Source: Methylotenera versatilis 301
GTDB taxonomy: Bacteria; Pseudomonadota; Gammaproteobacteria; Burkholderiales; Methylophilaceae
DNA: 64,000 nt
Assembly: GCF_000093025.1 (NCBI RefSeq)
Contig: NC_014207.1
Span: forward strand, 1,798,001 to 1,862,000
Reading direction: 5' to 3'
Positions 1 through 10,094 of the stretch are shown one piece after another (position 1 is the first letter of the stretch; every line of letters starts with the position of its first letter). The translations under genes were made by a program, and so were the position numbers. The notes under the pieces were generated by a model. It did not search any database. It was not told the DNA's origin and was given only the letters and a program-made list of their open reading frames with translations.

Positions 1-1023
1 CTAAAAGTAATCAAAATCGATCGCAAACGTAACAACATCGTTGTTTCACGCCGTGCGGTAATGGAAGTTAGCGCTGGTGCAGACCGTGATGCGTTAATGG
101 GTACATTGGCTGAAGGCGCAGTGGTTAAAGGTATCGTTAAAAATATTACAGACTACGGTGCATTCGTTGATTTGGGCGGCATTGATGGTTTACTACACAT
201 TACTGACTTAGCATGGCGTCGTGTAAAACACCCATCTGAAGTATTAACAGTAGGTGAAGAAGTTGAAGCGAAAATCTTGAAATTCGATCAAGAGAAAAAC
301 CGTGTTTCACTAGGTATCAAACAATTGGGCGACGATCCATGGGTTGCATTAACACGTCGCTACCCAGTTTCAACACGTCTATTCGGTAAAGTTTCTAACT
401 TGACTGACTACGGTGCATTCGTTGAAATCGAACCAGGTATCGAAGGTTTAGTTCACGTTTCAGAAATGGATTGGACTAACAAAAATATTCACCCAGGCAA
501 AATCGCTCAATTAGGCGACGAAGTTGAAGTCATGATTCTTGAAATCGACGAAGCTCGTCGTCGTCTATCATTGGGTATGAAACAATGTAAAGCTAACCCA
601 TGGGATGATTTCTCTGCAACACATCACAAAGGTGATAACGTTTCAGGTCAAATCAAATCTATCACTGATTTCGGTGTGTTTATTGGCTTGCCAGGCGGTA
701 TCGATGGTTTAGTTCACTTGTCAGACCTATCATGGTCACAAACTGGCGAAGAAGCTATCCGCAACTTCAAAAAAGGTGACGAGTTACAAGCAGTTATCTT
801 AGCAATCGATGTAGAAAAAGAGCGTATTTCATTAGGTGTTAAACAACTTTCTGCTGACCCTTCAGGCGCAAGTGCTTCAACTGAAGAAAAAACAGATGCT
901 AAACCTAAAGCTAAATCTGCAAAAGCTAAAGATGCTGCACCACAAGTACCAAATGACGCAGCTTCTGCTGGTACAACCAACCTTGGTGCTTTATTAAAAG
1001 CTAAATTAGACAGCAAAAAATAA
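1..1023 (+). CDS. rpsA: 30S ribosomal protein S1, C-terminal part (5' end outside window)
   Basis: The frame is open from base 1, so the gene begins upstream; about 340 C-terminal residues are visible. Three complete S1 (OB-fold) RNA-binding repeats can be read, each with the DYGAFV/DFGVFI strand followed by GLxHxSDL-type ends, preceded by the tail of another repeat. A hydrophilic Lys/Ala/Ser-rich tail of about 55 residues closes the protein. S1 binds mRNA leaders on the 30S subunit and helps start translation. ihfB follows 31 bases later on the same strand, the usual proteobacterial order. Identity is secure; only the N-terminus is missing because of the window edge. Confidence 0.97.
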   Translation, partial: LKVIKIDRKRNNIVVSRRAVMEVSAGADRDALMGTLAEGAVVKGIVKNITDYGAFVDLGGIDGLLHITDLAWRRVKHPSEVLTVGEEVEAKILKFDQEKNRVSLGIKQLGDDPWVALTRRYPVSTRLFGKVSNLTDYGAFVEIEPGIEGLVHVSEMDWTNKNIHPGKIAQLGDEVEVMILEIDEARRRLSLGMKQCKANPWDDFSATHHKGDNVSGQIKSITDFGVFIGLPGGIDGLVHLSDLSWSQTGEEAIRNFKKGDELQAVILAIDVEKERISLGVKQLSADPSGASASTEEKTDAKPKAKSAKAKDAAPQVPNDAASAGTTNLGALLKAKLDSKK

Positions 1024-1054
1024 ACTAAATAGTCAAGATAAAGGCACATAAAGC

Positions 1055-1336
1055 ATGACTAAATCTGAACTAATCACCTTGCTTGCTGAGCGCTTTCCGC
1101 AGTTGGTAGTAAAAGATGCGGAACTATCAGTGAAGGCGATTTTAGATGCAATGTCCGATAACCTCGCTACTGGCGAGCGCATCGAGATACGTGGCTTTGG
1201 TAGCTTTAGCTTAAATTATCGTCCACCACGTTTAGGTCGTAACCCTAAAACCGGTAGTAAAGTGCAAGTACCAGAAAAACACGTACCTCACTTTAAAGCT
1301 GGTAAAGAGTTACGTGAACGTGTGGACTTGGGTTAA
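1055..1336 (+). CDS. ihfB: Integration host factor subunit beta
   Basis: A 93-residue DNABII-family protein, the normal length for IHF-beta. It begins MTKSELI, has the GFGSF turn in the middle and the GRNPKTG signature of the DNA-intercalating beta arm. With IHF-alpha (not in this window) it makes the heterodimer that bends DNA sharply for recombination, replication and sigma-54 promoter activation. The last point matters here because a sigma-54 type promoter is predicted at about 13.96 kb. It sits 31 bases after rpsA and is followed by a strong intrinsic terminator. Confidence 0.97.
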   Translation: MTKSELITLLAERFPQLVVKDAELSVKAILDAMSDNLATGERIEIRGFGSFSLNYRPPRLGRNPKTGSKVQVPEKHVPHFKAGKELRERVDLG

Positions 1337-1393
1337 ATACCTAGCTTAAGCATCTGAATTAACTTCTAGTTTAAAGTATTAGTGTTTAAATAA

Positions 1394-1423
1394 AAAAACG
1401 GCAGCCTTTAGCTGCCGTTTTTT
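1394..1423 (+). terminator. Rho-independent terminator after ihfB
   Basis: The stem AAACGGCAGC pairs with GCTGCCGTTT around the 5-base loop CTTTA and runs into a T tract. It lies about 60 bases after the ihfB stop and separates rpsA-ihfB from lapB. Confidence 0.9.
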
Positions 1424-1585
1424 ATTGCACATCAATTTTATTGTCTATCAGAAACAGCATTAGTTAAAGCGAACTATATTCAATTATTTAAGCTAAAATT
1501 ACACCTATGCAAAATTTGTGCAAATCAAGCCGCATGACGCAATTAAACATTCTATATAACCAAGCATTAGTAAAAGCGAAACCTC

Positions 1586-2767
1586 ATGGAATTTGAATTT
1601 TGGTGGTTGTTAGCACTTCCCCTGTTTTTTAGCTTAGGTTGGCTAGCTGCCCGTGTTGACCTAAAACAACTGCTCGCTGAATCTACTGCGCTACCTGCTG
1701 CCTACTTTAAGGGTTTGAACTTCCTTATCACCAATCAACACGATAAAGCCATTGAAGCTTTCTCTGAGGCTGTTCAAGCAAACACAGACTCATTAGAACT
1801 GCACTTTGCCTTAGGAAGCCTGTTTAGAAAACGTGGCGAAGTCGACCGTGCAATTCATTTACATTTAAGCTTGTTAGATAAAAAGGATCTGGAGCCTCAA
1901 CAGAAATTGGCCGTTACTGCTGAGCTTGCACAAGATTACTTAAAAGCTGGCTTACTGGACCGCGCAGAAGAACTGTTTGAATCACTAGATGATGACAGGT
2001 ATCGCCAACCTGCCCTGCGTGCTTTGCTTGAAATCTATGTAAGAGAACGCGAATGGGAGCGTGCGATTAAAGCCGCAACTGAGTTAGAGCGCTTATCTGG
2101 CGTGCCATTCCGCGTTGAAGTTGCTCATTACTATTGCGAAATGGCAGTTAAATCAAAATTAGCCAATGACTTGCACACCGCCAGATTCGAATTAGAACAA
2201 GCACTGAATGCGAATAAAAACTGTGTGCGAGCTAATGTGTTATTAGGTGATATGGAAGCCGAAGCCGATGCACATAAAGAAGCGATTTCAACATGGCGTA
2301 GAATCGAATTTCAGCAACCAGAGTATTTAGGCTTAATTGCACCTAAACTGCTGAATAGCTATCGCGCACTAAATCAAACCGCTGACGGTTTAGCACTACT
2401 GCAAACCTATTTGCAAAACTATAAATTAGCTTCATTGATTAATGTATTGTACGAAGCTACCCTAGCTGAAAAAGGGCCTGAAAGCGCAGCTATACTAGCG
2501 CGCACTGAGCTAATTAAGATGCCTAGCCTAAGCGTTCTAGATCAACTACTGCAAGCTAGAACCATTGCTTTAAAGCAACATACCAACAGTTCAGAAAATA
2601 CTACATTTAACGATATTCAGCTGATGCAGCAAACTGTGCGCCATGCCATAGGTAACAAAACCGCTTATCACTGTGTGCAGTGCGGCTTCAAAGCTAAATA
2701 TCACCACTGGCAATGCCCAGCATGCAACGCATGGGAAGCACTGCCAGCAGAACCAACAACCATTTAA
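1586..2767 (+). CDS. lapB: Lipopolysaccharide assembly protein B (YciM family)
   Basis: A 393-residue protein with one N-terminal membrane anchor (about residues 5-22, Trp/Leu-rich), a long array of TPR helices, and a C-terminal rubredoxin-like zinc ribbon with CVQC and CPAC pairs about 17 residues apart. This is the LapB architecture: an inner-membrane scaffold that with FtsH controls LpxC turnover and so LPS synthesis. The small partner gene lapA usually lies just upstream, but here the 249-base gap after ihfB holds only a terminator and no suitable frame. pyrF follows 14 bases later, so the two are probably co-transcribed. The Shine-Dalgarno site before the ATG is weak. Confidence 0.93.
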   Translation: MEFEFWWLLALPLFFSLGWLAARVDLKQLLAESTALPAAYFKGLNFLITNQHDKAIEAFSEAVQANTDSLELHFALGSLFRKRGEVDRAIHLHLSLLDKKDLEPQQKLAVTAELAQDYLKAGLLDRAEELFESLDDDRYRQPALRALLEIYVREREWERAIKAATELERLSGVPFRVEVAHYYCEMAVKSKLANDLHTARFELEQALNANKNCVRANVLLGDMEAEADAHKEAISTWRRIEFQQPEYLGLIAPKLLNSYRALNQTADGLALLQTYLQNYKLASLINVLYEATLAEKGPESAAILARTELIKMPSLSVLDQLLQARTIALKQHTNSSENTTFNDIQLMQQTVRHAIGNKTAYHCVQCGFKAKYHHWQCPACNAWEALPAEPTTI

Positions 2768-2781
2768 TGCAAAACTGACCC

Positions 2782-3486
2782 ATGAATAACGACCCTAAAA
2801 TTATCGTTGCACTTGACTACCAAGATGCAGCCAGCGCACTCAATCTTGTCAAACAACTTGACCCATCGCTTTGTCGATTAAAAGTTGGTAAAGAGCTATT
2901 TACTGCAGCAGGTCCAAAATTTGTAGAGCAATTAACTCGCTCAAATTTTGGCGTATTTTTAGACTTAAAGTTTCATGACATTCCCAATACAGTAGCCAAA
3001 GCATGTACCGCAGCTAGCAACTTAGGTGTTTGGATGCTCAATGTACATGCCAGCGGCGGCCTAGAAATGATGCAGGCCGCACAACAAGCTGTTCAACAAA
3101 GTGAATCTAAACCATTGCTAATAGCCGTAACCGTGCTGACTAGCATGAACCAAACCAGCTTAAATCAAGTCGGCATACATACTGACTTGACTACTCACGT
3201 CATGAATCTCGCAACATTAACTCAGCAAGCTGGTTTAGATGGCGTTGTTTGTTCTGCACTAGAAGCTCAAATGTTACGTACCAAGTTAGGCGCTGAATTC
3301 TGCCTAGTTACCCCTGGTATACGCCCAGCTAACGTCAACCAAGATGACCAATCACGCGTTGTTACGCCTGCAGATGCACTAAAGAATGGATCTAGCTACT
3401 TAGTCATAGGTCGCCCGATCACCAAGGCTGAAGACCCTCGTAAAGCGTTAGAAGCAATTCATCAAGAATGCAACTTGGCTTTGTAA
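2782..3486 (+). CDS. pyrF: Orotidine 5'-phosphate decarboxylase
   Basis: A 234-residue TIM-barrel enzyme converting OMP to UMP, the last step of de novo pyrimidine synthesis. Near the N-terminus is VALDY, then the catalytic [10 protein letters not shown] segment with the Asp-x-Lys-x-x-Asp charge network, and near the C-terminus TPGIRP and VIGRPI, which bind the phosphate. Length is normal for the bacterial group. It is probably translated from the lapB transcript. No terminator is obvious before the next gene. Confidence 0.96.
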   Translation: MNNDPKIIVALDYQDAASALNLVKQLDPSLCRLKVGKELFTAAGPKFVEQLTRSNFGVFLDLKFHDIPNTVAKACTAASNLGVWMLNVHASGGLEMMQAAQQAVQQSESKPLLIAVTVLTSMNQTSLNQVGIHTDLTTHVMNLATLTQQAGLDGVVCSALEAQMLRTKLGAEFCLVTPGIRPANVNQDDQSRVVTPADALKNGSSYLVIGRPITKAEDPRKALEAIHQECNLAL

Positions 3487-3646
3487 GCTTGGTGTAAGCA
3501 TGACTGTGGCATGATATATTTTGTATTGTAACTATTTGTATCATTGATAGCTTTTAAGTTATGATTGACCAAGTAATTCAATTTTTTTGAGTAATACTTT
3601 TTATTATTAGTTTTAACCGTGCTTTTCAAACCTTGGAGAATCAAAA

Positions 3647-4294
3647 ATGAAAAAAATATTATTAGCATTTGTTACCTTTTTAAGCTTCAGCCTTAGTGCG
3701 ATGGCTGGTGTAAATATTAATACCGCCACTCAAGCTGAACTTGAAAGCCTAGATGGCATTGGCCCAGTAAAAGCTCAAGCCATTATTGATTACCGCAAAA
3801 AAAATGGTGGATTCAAATCTGTTGATGAACTTGAAAAAGTTAACGGTGTTGGCCCAGTCACATTACAAAGTGTTCGTAAAGACATTTCTATAAGTGGTGC
3901 AACTACCGCAGTAGCAAAACCAGCTGACACAAAAGCTGCTCCAGCTAAAGAAGCAAAACCCGTGAAAGAATCAAAACCAGCGAAAGAAGCAGAAAAAGCG
4001 ACTCCAGCAGCGACAGTTAAAGTAGAAGATAAAGCAGCGACTAAGAAAGCAGATAAAGTTGAGAAACCAGTTAAAGCTGATGAAAAAGTAGTAGTTAAAG
4101 CAGATGATAAAGACGCTGCAAAAAAAGCAAAAGCTGATGATGCTAAAGCAGCAAAAGAAGCTAAAGCAGAAGCTGCTAAAAAAGCTAAAGCTGACGAAAA
4201 AGCTGCTAAAAAAGCGGCCGCAGATGAAAAGAAAGCCGCTAAAAAAGCTGAGGCTGAGAAAAAAGCAGCTGATGCAAAAGCAAAAGCTAAGTAA
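3647..4294 (+). CDS. ComEA-like helix-hairpin-helix DNA-binding protein with Lys/Ala-rich tail
   Basis: This 215-residue protein has a clear signal peptide (MKKILLAF start, cleavage after about residue 20, SAMA-G). A ComEA-type double helix-hairpin-helix domain follows (about 21-85), with INTATQAELESL, GIGPVKAQAI and GVGPVTLQSV. Such domains bind double-stranded DNA in the periplasm during natural transformation. Residues from about 90 to the end are low-complexity: many KAA/AKK/KAD blocks resembling a histone H1 tail. Short betaproteobacterial ComEA proteins often lack such a long tail. A good Shine-Dalgarno site (TTGGAGAA) precedes the ATG. DNA binding is well supported; the uptake role and the tail's job are inference. 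Confidence 0.85.
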   Translation: MKKILLAFVTFLSFSLSAMAGVNINTATQAELESLDGIGPVKAQAIIDYRKKNGGFKSVDELEKVNGVGPVTLQSVRKDISISGATTAVAKPADTKAAPAKEAKPVKESKPAKEAEKATPAATVKVEDKAATKKADKVEKPVKADEKVVVKADDKDAAKKAKADDAKAAKEAKAEAAKKAKADEKAAKKAAADEKKAAKKAEAEKKAADAKAKAK

Positions 4295-4368
4295 ATCTTA
4301 ACTCTATAGGTGAGCAATTATTTAATCGTGTTAAGTAATTGCTATTTACTTATGTGATAGTGCCTAAT

Positions 4369-4395
4369 AAAAAGCCCCGAAATTCGGGGCTTTTT
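4369..4395. terminator. Bidirectional terminator between comEA-like and glycine-zipper genes
   Basis: AAAAAGCCCCGA pairs with TCGGGGCTTTTT around a 3-base loop. With A and T tracts on both sides it can stop transcripts from both converging genes. Confidence 0.9.
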
Positions 4396-4412
4396 ATTAT
4401 CTTACATTTTTA

Positions 4413-4871
4413 TTAATCATCATGATGCTTATTATGTCCATAAGCATGACCTTTACCATGTTTATGATGTTTTTTATACTGACGATCATGCTGAGCTGAT
4501 GAACTTCCTGGCTCAGTAATCACTTTACCTACTGCTGCACCACCAGCACCGCCAAGACCCGCACCAACAACTGCGCCAGTACCACTACCGCTAACTTTAC
4601 GACCTACATAAGCGCCGCCAGCGCCACCAGCCGCACCGCCAACAATAGCACCAGTTTGACCTTCACCTTTGGTAGTCACTCCGGCCCCAACACCGCCACC
4701 TACAGCGCCACCCACAACTTCGCCTGTGCTACCACCAACAACGCCTCCAAGCGCAGTACCTACTGCGGCGCCTAAACCGCCACCAACTGCTGTTTTAGCT
4801 GTACTGTCCGCTGCCATCGCTTGACCTGATAATAGCAAAATTACCAATAAAGGTATTTTAATAAATTTCAC
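4413..4871 (-). CDS. Secreted glycine-zipper protein with His-rich C-terminus
   Basis: A 152-residue protein starting with a signal peptide (MKFIKIPLLVILLL, AMA cleavage near residue 20). The middle (about 27-120) is built of GGxxGAxxG repeats typical of glycine-zipper segments, which pack as transmembrane helices in the outer membrane or form oligomers. The last 25 residues are rich in His, Lys and Gly (HHKHGKGHAYGHNKHH), a likely metal-binding or acid-sensing tail. There is no lipobox Cys, so it is not an obvious lipoprotein. Function is unknown. The gene stands alone between a bidirectional terminator and metG. Confidence 0.75.
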   Translation of the reverse strand: MKFIKIPLLVILLLSGQAMAADSTAKTAVGGGLGAAVGTALGGVVGGSTGEVVGGAVGGGVGAGVTTKGEGQTGAIVGGAAGGAGGAYVGRKVSGSGTGAVVGAGLGGAGGAAVGKVITEPGSSSAQHDRQYKKHHKHGKGHAYGHNKHHDD

Positions 4872-4998
4872 TTGTACTCCTCCAGTTATTTAAACAAAAC
4901 ACTTTCTTATACCAATAAATCATAGAAAATTACTTATTAAAAAATTTACAGGCGCTTATATTTGTGCACATAGGTTCCCACAAAATTAATACCTATGA

Positions 4999-7059
4999 TT
5001 ACTTAACGCGCATACCTAGCTTTGCGCCTACATCCGGGCTTAAAATAAATGGGCCACCGTTTTCATCACTTGCCGCTAGCACCATGCCCTCACTCATGCC
5101 GAACTTCATTTTGCGTGGCGCTAAATTTGCCACCATGACAGTCAAGCGCCCAACTAAAGTCGCAGGGTCATAAGCAGATTTAATGCCGGCAAACACTTGG
5201 CGTGGTTTATCTTCGCCTATATCAAGCGATAACTTCAACAGTTTTTCGGCACCCTCTACGTGTTCAGCATTGACGATTTTAGCGATACGCAAATCCACTT
5301 TAGTGAAGTCATCAATGCTGATATATTCAGCTTCAGGTAAAGCTGCTGCCACTGGTGCGGCCGTACTTACCGTAGGTTCACTTACTTGTGGCGTAGCGAT
5401 TAGATTTTCTTTATTAGCTTCGGTCATAGCCTCAATCAGTTTAGGGTCTACACGTGTAATTAAGTGTTCATAAGCATTGATGCTATGTGCTGGTAGCAAT
5501 GATGCGCCTACAGCTTGCCAAATGAGCGGCTCTATATTGAGAAAACGTTCAATCTCGTATGCAAGTTTTGGCAGTACTGGCTTTAGATACAATGTAAGCA
5601 AGCGGAACATCTCAAGCGCATCTGAACACACTTGCTGCAAAGCTTCATCTTGCCCTTCTTGTTTTGCAATGACCCACGGCGCTTTGTCAGCAACAAAGCC
5701 ATTCGCTATATCAGCCAAACGCATAATTTCACGTAAGGCTTTACCATATTCACGCGCTTCGTAACTTTCAGCGATAGCATGTGCTGATGCCTTAATTTCA
5801 GCCACGACAATATTATTGGCAGTCGGATTTAGTTTTCCATCAAAACGCTTATTAATAAAACCAGCTGTGCGACTCGCTATATTAATGTACTTACCTACTA
5901 AGTCACTGTTCACACGCGCGACAAAGTCATCTAAGCTCAAATCAATATCTTCCATAGTGCTGTTGATTTTTGCCGCGTAGTAGTAACGCAAGTATTCTGG
6001 ATTTTTAATATGCTCTAAGTAACTGCGAGCAGTAATAAATGTACCGCGTGACTTACTCATTTTCTCGCCATTTACGGTCAAAAATCCGTGGGCGAAAATT
6101 TGTGTAGGCTTACGGTGTCCGCTGAACTCTAGCGTTGCAGGCCAGAACAATGCGTGGAAATACAGAATGTCTTTACCAATAAAATGGTAAAGCTCAGTTT
6201 TGCTGTCTTTAGACCAATATTCATCGAAATCCAGACCTTTGGCTTGGCAAAGGTTTTTGAAGCTCGCCATGTAGCCTATAGGCGCATCTAACCACACATA
6301 GAAGTATTTACCTGGCGCATCTGGAATTTCAAAACCAAAATATGGTGCGTCGCGGGAAATATCCCAATCATTTAAACCATTTTCAAACCACTCGCCCATT
6401 TTGTTAGCTGCTTCACCTTGCAGCGTGCCTGAACGTGTCCAATCCTTTAAAAACTGTTCACATTCTGAAAGTTTGAAAAAATAATGCTCTGTTTCTTTGC
6501 GAATTGGTGCAGCACCTGAAACAGCGGAATACGCGTTAATCAACTCAGTCGGATTATAAGTTGCGCCACAGACTTCACATGAATCACCGTATTGGTCTTT
6601 CGCATGGCACTTTGGGCACTCGCCTTTAATAAAGCGGTCTGGCAAGAACATGTTTTTAACTGGATCGTAAAACTGCTCTATGATTTTTGTAGCAATTTTG
6701 CCATTGGCTTTTAATTTTCTATAAATACTTTGCGACAGCTCTTTATTTTCAGGCGCATTGGTTGAATAGTAATTATCAAACTCAACTAAGAACTCACTAA
6801 AATCTGCGGTATGTTCTTTATGAACACCGTCAATCAAGGCTTCTGGTGTGATGCCTTCTTTTTCTGCGCGCAGCATTATTGGCGTGCCATGGGTATCATC
6901 GGCACACACATAATGCACAGTATGCCCTTGCATTTTTTGAAAACGTACCCAAATATCAGTTTGAATATATTCCACCAAATGTCCAAGGTGAATGCTGCCA
7001 TTGGCGTATGGAAGTGCTGAAGTTACAAGAATTTTACGAGGGGTGTTTGCAGTTGCCAT
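4999..7059 (-). CDS. metG: Methionyl-tRNA synthetase
   Basis: A 686-residue class I aminoacyl-tRNA synthetase charging tRNA-Met. The HIGH-type motif reads HLGH near residue 23, a four-Cys zinc knuckle (CPKC, CEVC) lies near residues 148-165, and the ATP-binding KMSKS loop is at about 335. The C-terminal hundred residues form the EMAP/Trbp111-like tRNA-binding domain that dimerises the long form. Length fits the E. coli-type long enzyme. It is divergent from apbC, an arrangement common in Betaproteobacteria. Confidence 0.97.
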   Translation of the reverse strand: MATANTPRKILVTSALPYANGSIHLGHLVEYIQTDIWVRFQKMQGHTVHYVCADDTHGTPIMLRAEKEGITPEALIDGVHKEHTADFSEFLVEFDNYYSTNAPENKELSQSIYRKLKANGKIATKIIEQFYDPVKNMFLPDRFIKGECPKCHAKDQYGDSCEVCGATYNPTELINAYSAVSGAAPIRKETEHYFFKLSECEQFLKDWTRSGTLQGEAANKMGEWFENGLNDWDISRDAPYFGFEIPDAPGKYFYVWLDAPIGYMASFKNLCQAKGLDFDEYWSKDSKTELYHFIGKDILYFHALFWPATLEFSGHRKPTQIFAHGFLTVNGEKMSKSRGTFITARSYLEHIKNPEYLRYYYAAKINSTMEDIDLSLDDFVARVNSDLVGKYINIASRTAGFINKRFDGKLNPTANNIVVAEIKASAHAIAESYEAREYGKALREIMRLADIANGFVADKAPWVIAKQEGQDEALQQVCSDALEMFRLLTLYLKPVLPKLAYEIERFLNIEPLIWQAVGASLLPAHSINAYEHLITRVDPKLIEAMTEANKENLIATPQVSEPTVSTAAPVAAALPEAEYISIDDFTKVDLRIAKIVNAEHVEGAEKLLKLSLDIGEDKPRQVFAGIKSAYDPATLVGRLTVMVANLAPRKMKFGMSEGMVLAASDENGGPFILSPDVGAKLGMRVK

Positions 7060-7258
7060 GAGATAAATGGATCTATTAAGCTAAATCGCTATTCTAGCAA
7101 ATGACGCGTGCTTCACCCAGCGCTGATTAGCGATTATATTGAACAAAACACACCTACGACTTAGTTATCAAACAGACATTCAATCAAACTATCAGTTAAA
7201 ATACCTTATCTTTTTACTCAAGTTATTAACCCTAACTCTACAATCAGGAATTTACGCA

Positions 7259-8347
7259 ATGGCAATTTCAGAATTACTTATCCAAAGCACATTAAAAGTT
7301 TGCATAGACCCGCACACTGGCAAAGATTTTATCAGCAGCAAATCTGCTAAAAATATCCAAATCAATGGTAATGATGTCAGCGTAGACATTGTGCTTGGCT
7401 ACCCAGCAAAGTCAGTGATTGCAGACGTGCAAGCACTGGTAAGTAATGCGCTAAAAGCTTTACCTGATGTTGGCAATGTGAATGTGAATATAGGTAGCCG
7501 TATCGTTGCGCATAAAGCCCAGCAAGGTGTGACATTATTACCTAACGTGAAAAACATCATTGCGGTGGCTTCTGGCAAAGGGGGCGTAGGTAAATCAACC
7601 ACTTCTGTTAACTTGGCATTGGCATTGGCTGCAGAAGGCGCGACCGTTGGTTTGCTAGACGCAGACATCTATGGCCCAAGCCAGCCACAAATGCTAGGTA
7701 TTAGCGGGCGCCCTGAAAGTAAAGATGGCAAAACGATGGACCCTATGGAAGCACACGGCATACAATCAATGTCGATTGGCTTTTTAATTGATGCAGATAC
7801 GCCTATGGTGTGGCGTGGCCCAATGGTAACGGGTGCATTAGAGCAGTTATTACGTGAAACAAAATGGCGTGATTTAGATTATCTTATCGTCGATTTACCG
7901 CCAGGCACTGGCGACATTCAACTGACGCTTGCACAAAAAATTCCTGTCACTGGTGCAATTATAGTTACCACTCCACAAGACATTGCGCTGTTAGATGCTC
8001 GTAAAGGCTTGAAGATGTTTGAAAAAGTCGGCATCCCAATTTTAGGTATTGTCGAGAATATGAGCACGCATATCTGCTCAAATTGCGGTCATGAAGAACA
8101 TATTTTTGGCGCAGGCGGCGGTGCTTTAATGTGCAAAGATTACAACGTAGATTTGCTAGGCAGCTTACCTTTAGACATCACTATTCGCGAACAAGCTGAT
8201 AGCGGAAAACCTACAGTAGTTGCCACTCCAGATTCTAAGATTGCCAATATTTACAAAGAGATTGCACGTAAAGCTGCAATTAAAATCGCTAATACCAGTT
8301 TAGATCACAGCGGGAAGTTTCCGAACATTGTGATTCAAAATACTTAA
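7259..8347 (+). CDS. apbC: Iron-sulfur cluster carrier protein ApbC (Mrp/NBP35 ATPase)
   Basis: I place the start at the ATG at 7259 (MAISELLIQS), which has AGGAA upstream; the frame stays open to 7139, but those 40 residues have no family likeness. The 362-residue product has an N-terminal MIP18/DUF59 domain (about 1-85), then a P-loop ATPase with the deviant Walker A GKGGVGKST and a CSNC pair near the C-terminal third, the bridging cluster-binding cysteines. It delivers [4Fe-4S] clusters to apo-enzymes in the cytoplasm. It is divergent from metG. Confidence 0.94.
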   Translation: MAISELLIQSTLKVCIDPHTGKDFISSKSAKNIQINGNDVSVDIVLGYPAKSVIADVQALVSNALKALPDVGNVNVNIGSRIVAHKAQQGVTLLPNVKNIIAVASGKGGVGKSTTSVNLALALAAEGATVGLLDADIYGPSQPQMLGISGRPESKDGKTMDPMEAHGIQSMSIGFLIDADTPMVWRGPMVTGALEQLLRETKWRDLDYLIVDLPPGTGDIQLTLAQKIPVTGAIIVTTPQDIALLDARKGLKMFEKVGIPILGIVENMSTHICSNCGHEEHIFGAGGGALMCKDYNVDLLGSLPLDITIREQADSGKPTVVATPDSKIANIYKEIARKAAIKIANTSLDHSGKFPNIVIQNT

Positions 8348-8357
8348 AATAGATTGG

Positions 8358-8388
8358 GCCTTAACTCTTCATATATAAGAGTTAAGGC
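8358..8388. terminator. Convergent hairpin between apbC and truncated haemoglobin gene
   Basis: GCCTTAACTCTT pairs perfectly with AAGAGTTAAGGC around the loop CATATAT. It lies between two converging stop codons and touches the stop of the haemoglobin gene. There is no long T tract, so strength is uncertain. Confidence 0.55.
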
Positions 8389-8810
8389 TATTCTCGGTTG
8401 CGCATAAAATCAGCCACTCCATACAACTGGTTGGCTAACTTCTTCATAAGGTCATCTTCAAAGTTCAACTGATGCATGGCTTTAATCATGCAATACATCC
8501 ACTGGTCGCGTGCTGATTCATCCACAGGAAATGGCATATGGCGCGCACGCAGCATGGGGTGACCATAACGCTCAATATAAAGCTGCGGACCGCCAGTCCA
8601 TCCAGTAAGAAACATAAAGAGCTTCTCGCGTGCGGAAGTTAAATCTGGCTGATGCATCGCACGAAGAGGAACGACTTTAGGGTCGCTATCCATAATATCG
8701 TAAAAAGTTTCTACTAAATTACGGATATTTTCAGTGCCGTTCGCTTCTCCGCCCAGCAACTCATAAAACGTACTTTTATTGCTACCCACTTCGTCAATTT
8801 TATCTAGCAT
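8388..8810 (-). CDS. Group II truncated haemoglobin
   Basis: A 140-residue 2-on-2 globin. The N-terminal helix FYELLGGE, the YGHPMLRARHMPFPV segment carrying the proximal His, and the Trp residues (GWTGGP, DQWMYC) are typical of the group II (TrHbO) branch. These bind O2 or NO in the cytoplasm and are linked to NO or peroxide detoxification, or to oxygen delivery. The start lies 15 bases after the purT stop on the same strand, so it is probably co-transcribed with purT. The physiological ligand cannot be read from sequence. Confidence 0.93.
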   Translation of the reverse strand: MLDKIDEVGSNKSTFYELLGGEANGTENIRNLVETFYDIMDSDPKVVPLRAMHQPDLTSAREKLFMFLTGWTGGPQLYIERYGHPMLRARHMPFPVDESARDQWMYCMIKAMHQLNFEDDLMKKLANQLYGVADFMRNRE

Positions 8811-8825
8811 TTGAACTCAACCAAC

Positions 8826-10037
8826 CTATGCTGTTTTAGGTGCTACTTTAGGTTTAACTAGACTAGCAGCCAATTTTGCACGGCCTCTTGCCTCATCTGT
8901 ATCTTTGCCTGTAGCGAGCGCCACACCCATACGTCTTTTAATAAAAGATTCAGGCTTACCGAATAGACGAATATCGCTACTAGGTACGGCTAATGCAGCT
9001 TCGACGCCATCAAACACTAAATTATTAGTTTCGTGTTGACCATAAATAACAGCGCTTGCTGCGGCATCACGTAAACTCACATCTACTGGCAAACCTAGAA
9101 TGGCACGTGCATGTAGGTCAAATTCGCTAAAGCGTTGGCTAGCCATAGTCACCATACCAGTGTCGTGCGGACGCGGGCTGACTTCACTGAACCAGACTTT
9201 ATCGCCTTTAATGAACAGTTCTACGCCAAATAAGCCTAGTCCACCTAAGCTATCAGTCACAGCTTTTGCAATGCGCTTAGACTCTTGTAATGCACCTGTC
9301 GTCATTGCCTGGGGTTGCCAGCTTTCGACGTAATCGCCCTTTTCTTGCACATGTCCAATAGGTTCACAGAAGTAAGTTTGAGTTTCACCCGCTGCATTTT
9401 TTGCGCGTACAGTCAGCAAGGTAATTTCATAATCAAAATCAATTTGACCTTCAACAATCACCACACCTTGATTCACACGACCACCTGAAGCCGCATAATC
9501 CCATGCAGTTTTCACTTCGCTCGCATTGGTAATACGTGACTGACCTTTGCCAGAGGATGACATGGTCGGTTTGATAAAGCATGGATAGCCAATGCCTGCG
9601 TCAATCGCAGCTTGTAACTCAGCTTCACTTCTAGCGAAGGCATAAGGTGAAGTTGGCAAACTAAGCTCTTCCGCAGCTAATCTGCGTATACCCTCACGGT
9701 TCATTGTGAGTTGCACGGCTTTAACAGTAGGAATCACCGTCGCAATGCCAGAAGATTCAACATCCGCAAGGGTATTGGTGTTCAGCGCTTCAATTTCTGG
9801 AACGATTAAATGCGGTTTTTCTTGGGCGATTAGGTCACGCAATGCTTTATCATCTGTCATGTCGATGGTGTAAGCACGATGTGCCACTTGATGACCTGGT
9901 GCGTTTTTGTAGCGATCAACGGCAATCACTTCTACGCCTAGTCGTTGCAATGCAATAATCACTTCCTTACCTAATTCACCGCTACCTAGCAACATAACGC
10001 GAGTGGCATTGGGGCTTAATGGTGTTCCAATTTGCAT
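8826..10037 (-). CDS. purT: Formate-dependent phosphoribosylglycinamide formyltransferase
   Basis: A 403-residue ATP-grasp enzyme making formyl-GAR from GAR, ATP and formate in purine synthesis. The N-terminal [11 protein letters not shown] nucleotide-binding turn, the central ATP-grasp with [11 protein letters not shown], and the late [13 protein letters not shown] metal-binding stretch match PurT. Use of free formate, rather than formyl-tetrahydrofolate, suits a methylotroph that makes formate as a C1 intermediate (inference). A promoter with a hairpin over its spacer lies 29-57 bases upstream. The globin gene follows directly. Confidence 0.96.
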   Translation of the reverse strand: MQIGTPLSPNATRVMLLGSGELGKEVIIALQRLGVEVIAVDRYKNAPGHQVAHRAYTIDMTDDKALRDLIAQEKPHLIVPEIEALNTNTLADVESSGIATVIPTVKAVQLTMNREGIRRLAAEELSLPTSPYAFARSEAELQAAIDAGIGYPCFIKPTMSSSGKGQSRITNASEVKTAWDYAASGGRVNQGVVIVEGQIDFDYEITLLTVRAKNAAGETQTYFCEPIGHVQEKGDYVESWQPQAMTTGALQESKRIAKAVTDSLGGLGLFGVELFIKGDKVWFSEVSPRPHDTGMVTMASQRFSEFDLHARAILGLPVDVSLRDAAASAVIYGQHETNNLVFDGVEAALAVPSSDIRLFGKPESFIKRRMGVALATGKDTDEARGRAKLAASLVKPKVAPKTA

Positions 10038-10065
10038 GACATTTTTCCAGTTTGAATTTGCTCAA

Positions 10066-10094
10066 ATCATACCATGCGACGGCTGTGCCGTCAT
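10066..10094 (-). promoter_or_regulatory. Predicted sigma-70 promoter of purT with overlapping hairpin
   Basis: On the minus strand: ATGACG (-35, 4/6), a 17-base spacer, then TATGAT (-10, 5/6) preceded by the extended TGG. A start near 10059 gives a leader of about 22 bases. A perfect hairpin GACGGC-TGT-GCCGTC (10078-10092) covers the -35 and spacer. An outer pair CTCAAAT/ATTTGAG (10061-10067, 10093-10099) encloses it, so it could be an operator. Confidence 0.5.

Noticed and set aside
714-1049. 111-residue reverse-strand frame over the end of rpsA
   Set aside because: It lies opposite a clear S1 coding region and has no ribosome site or domain.
3790-4317. 175-residue reverse-strand frame and a 65-residue Lys-rich frame inside the ComEA-like gene
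   Set aside because: Both are shadows of the low-complexity Lys/Ala repeat; they read as Ser/Ala/Phe or Lys/Leu strings with no family pattern.
7139-7258. 40-residue N-terminal extension of ApbC
   Set aside because: A TTG start with no family similarity; the ATG at 7259 has AGGAA upstream and matches usual starts.
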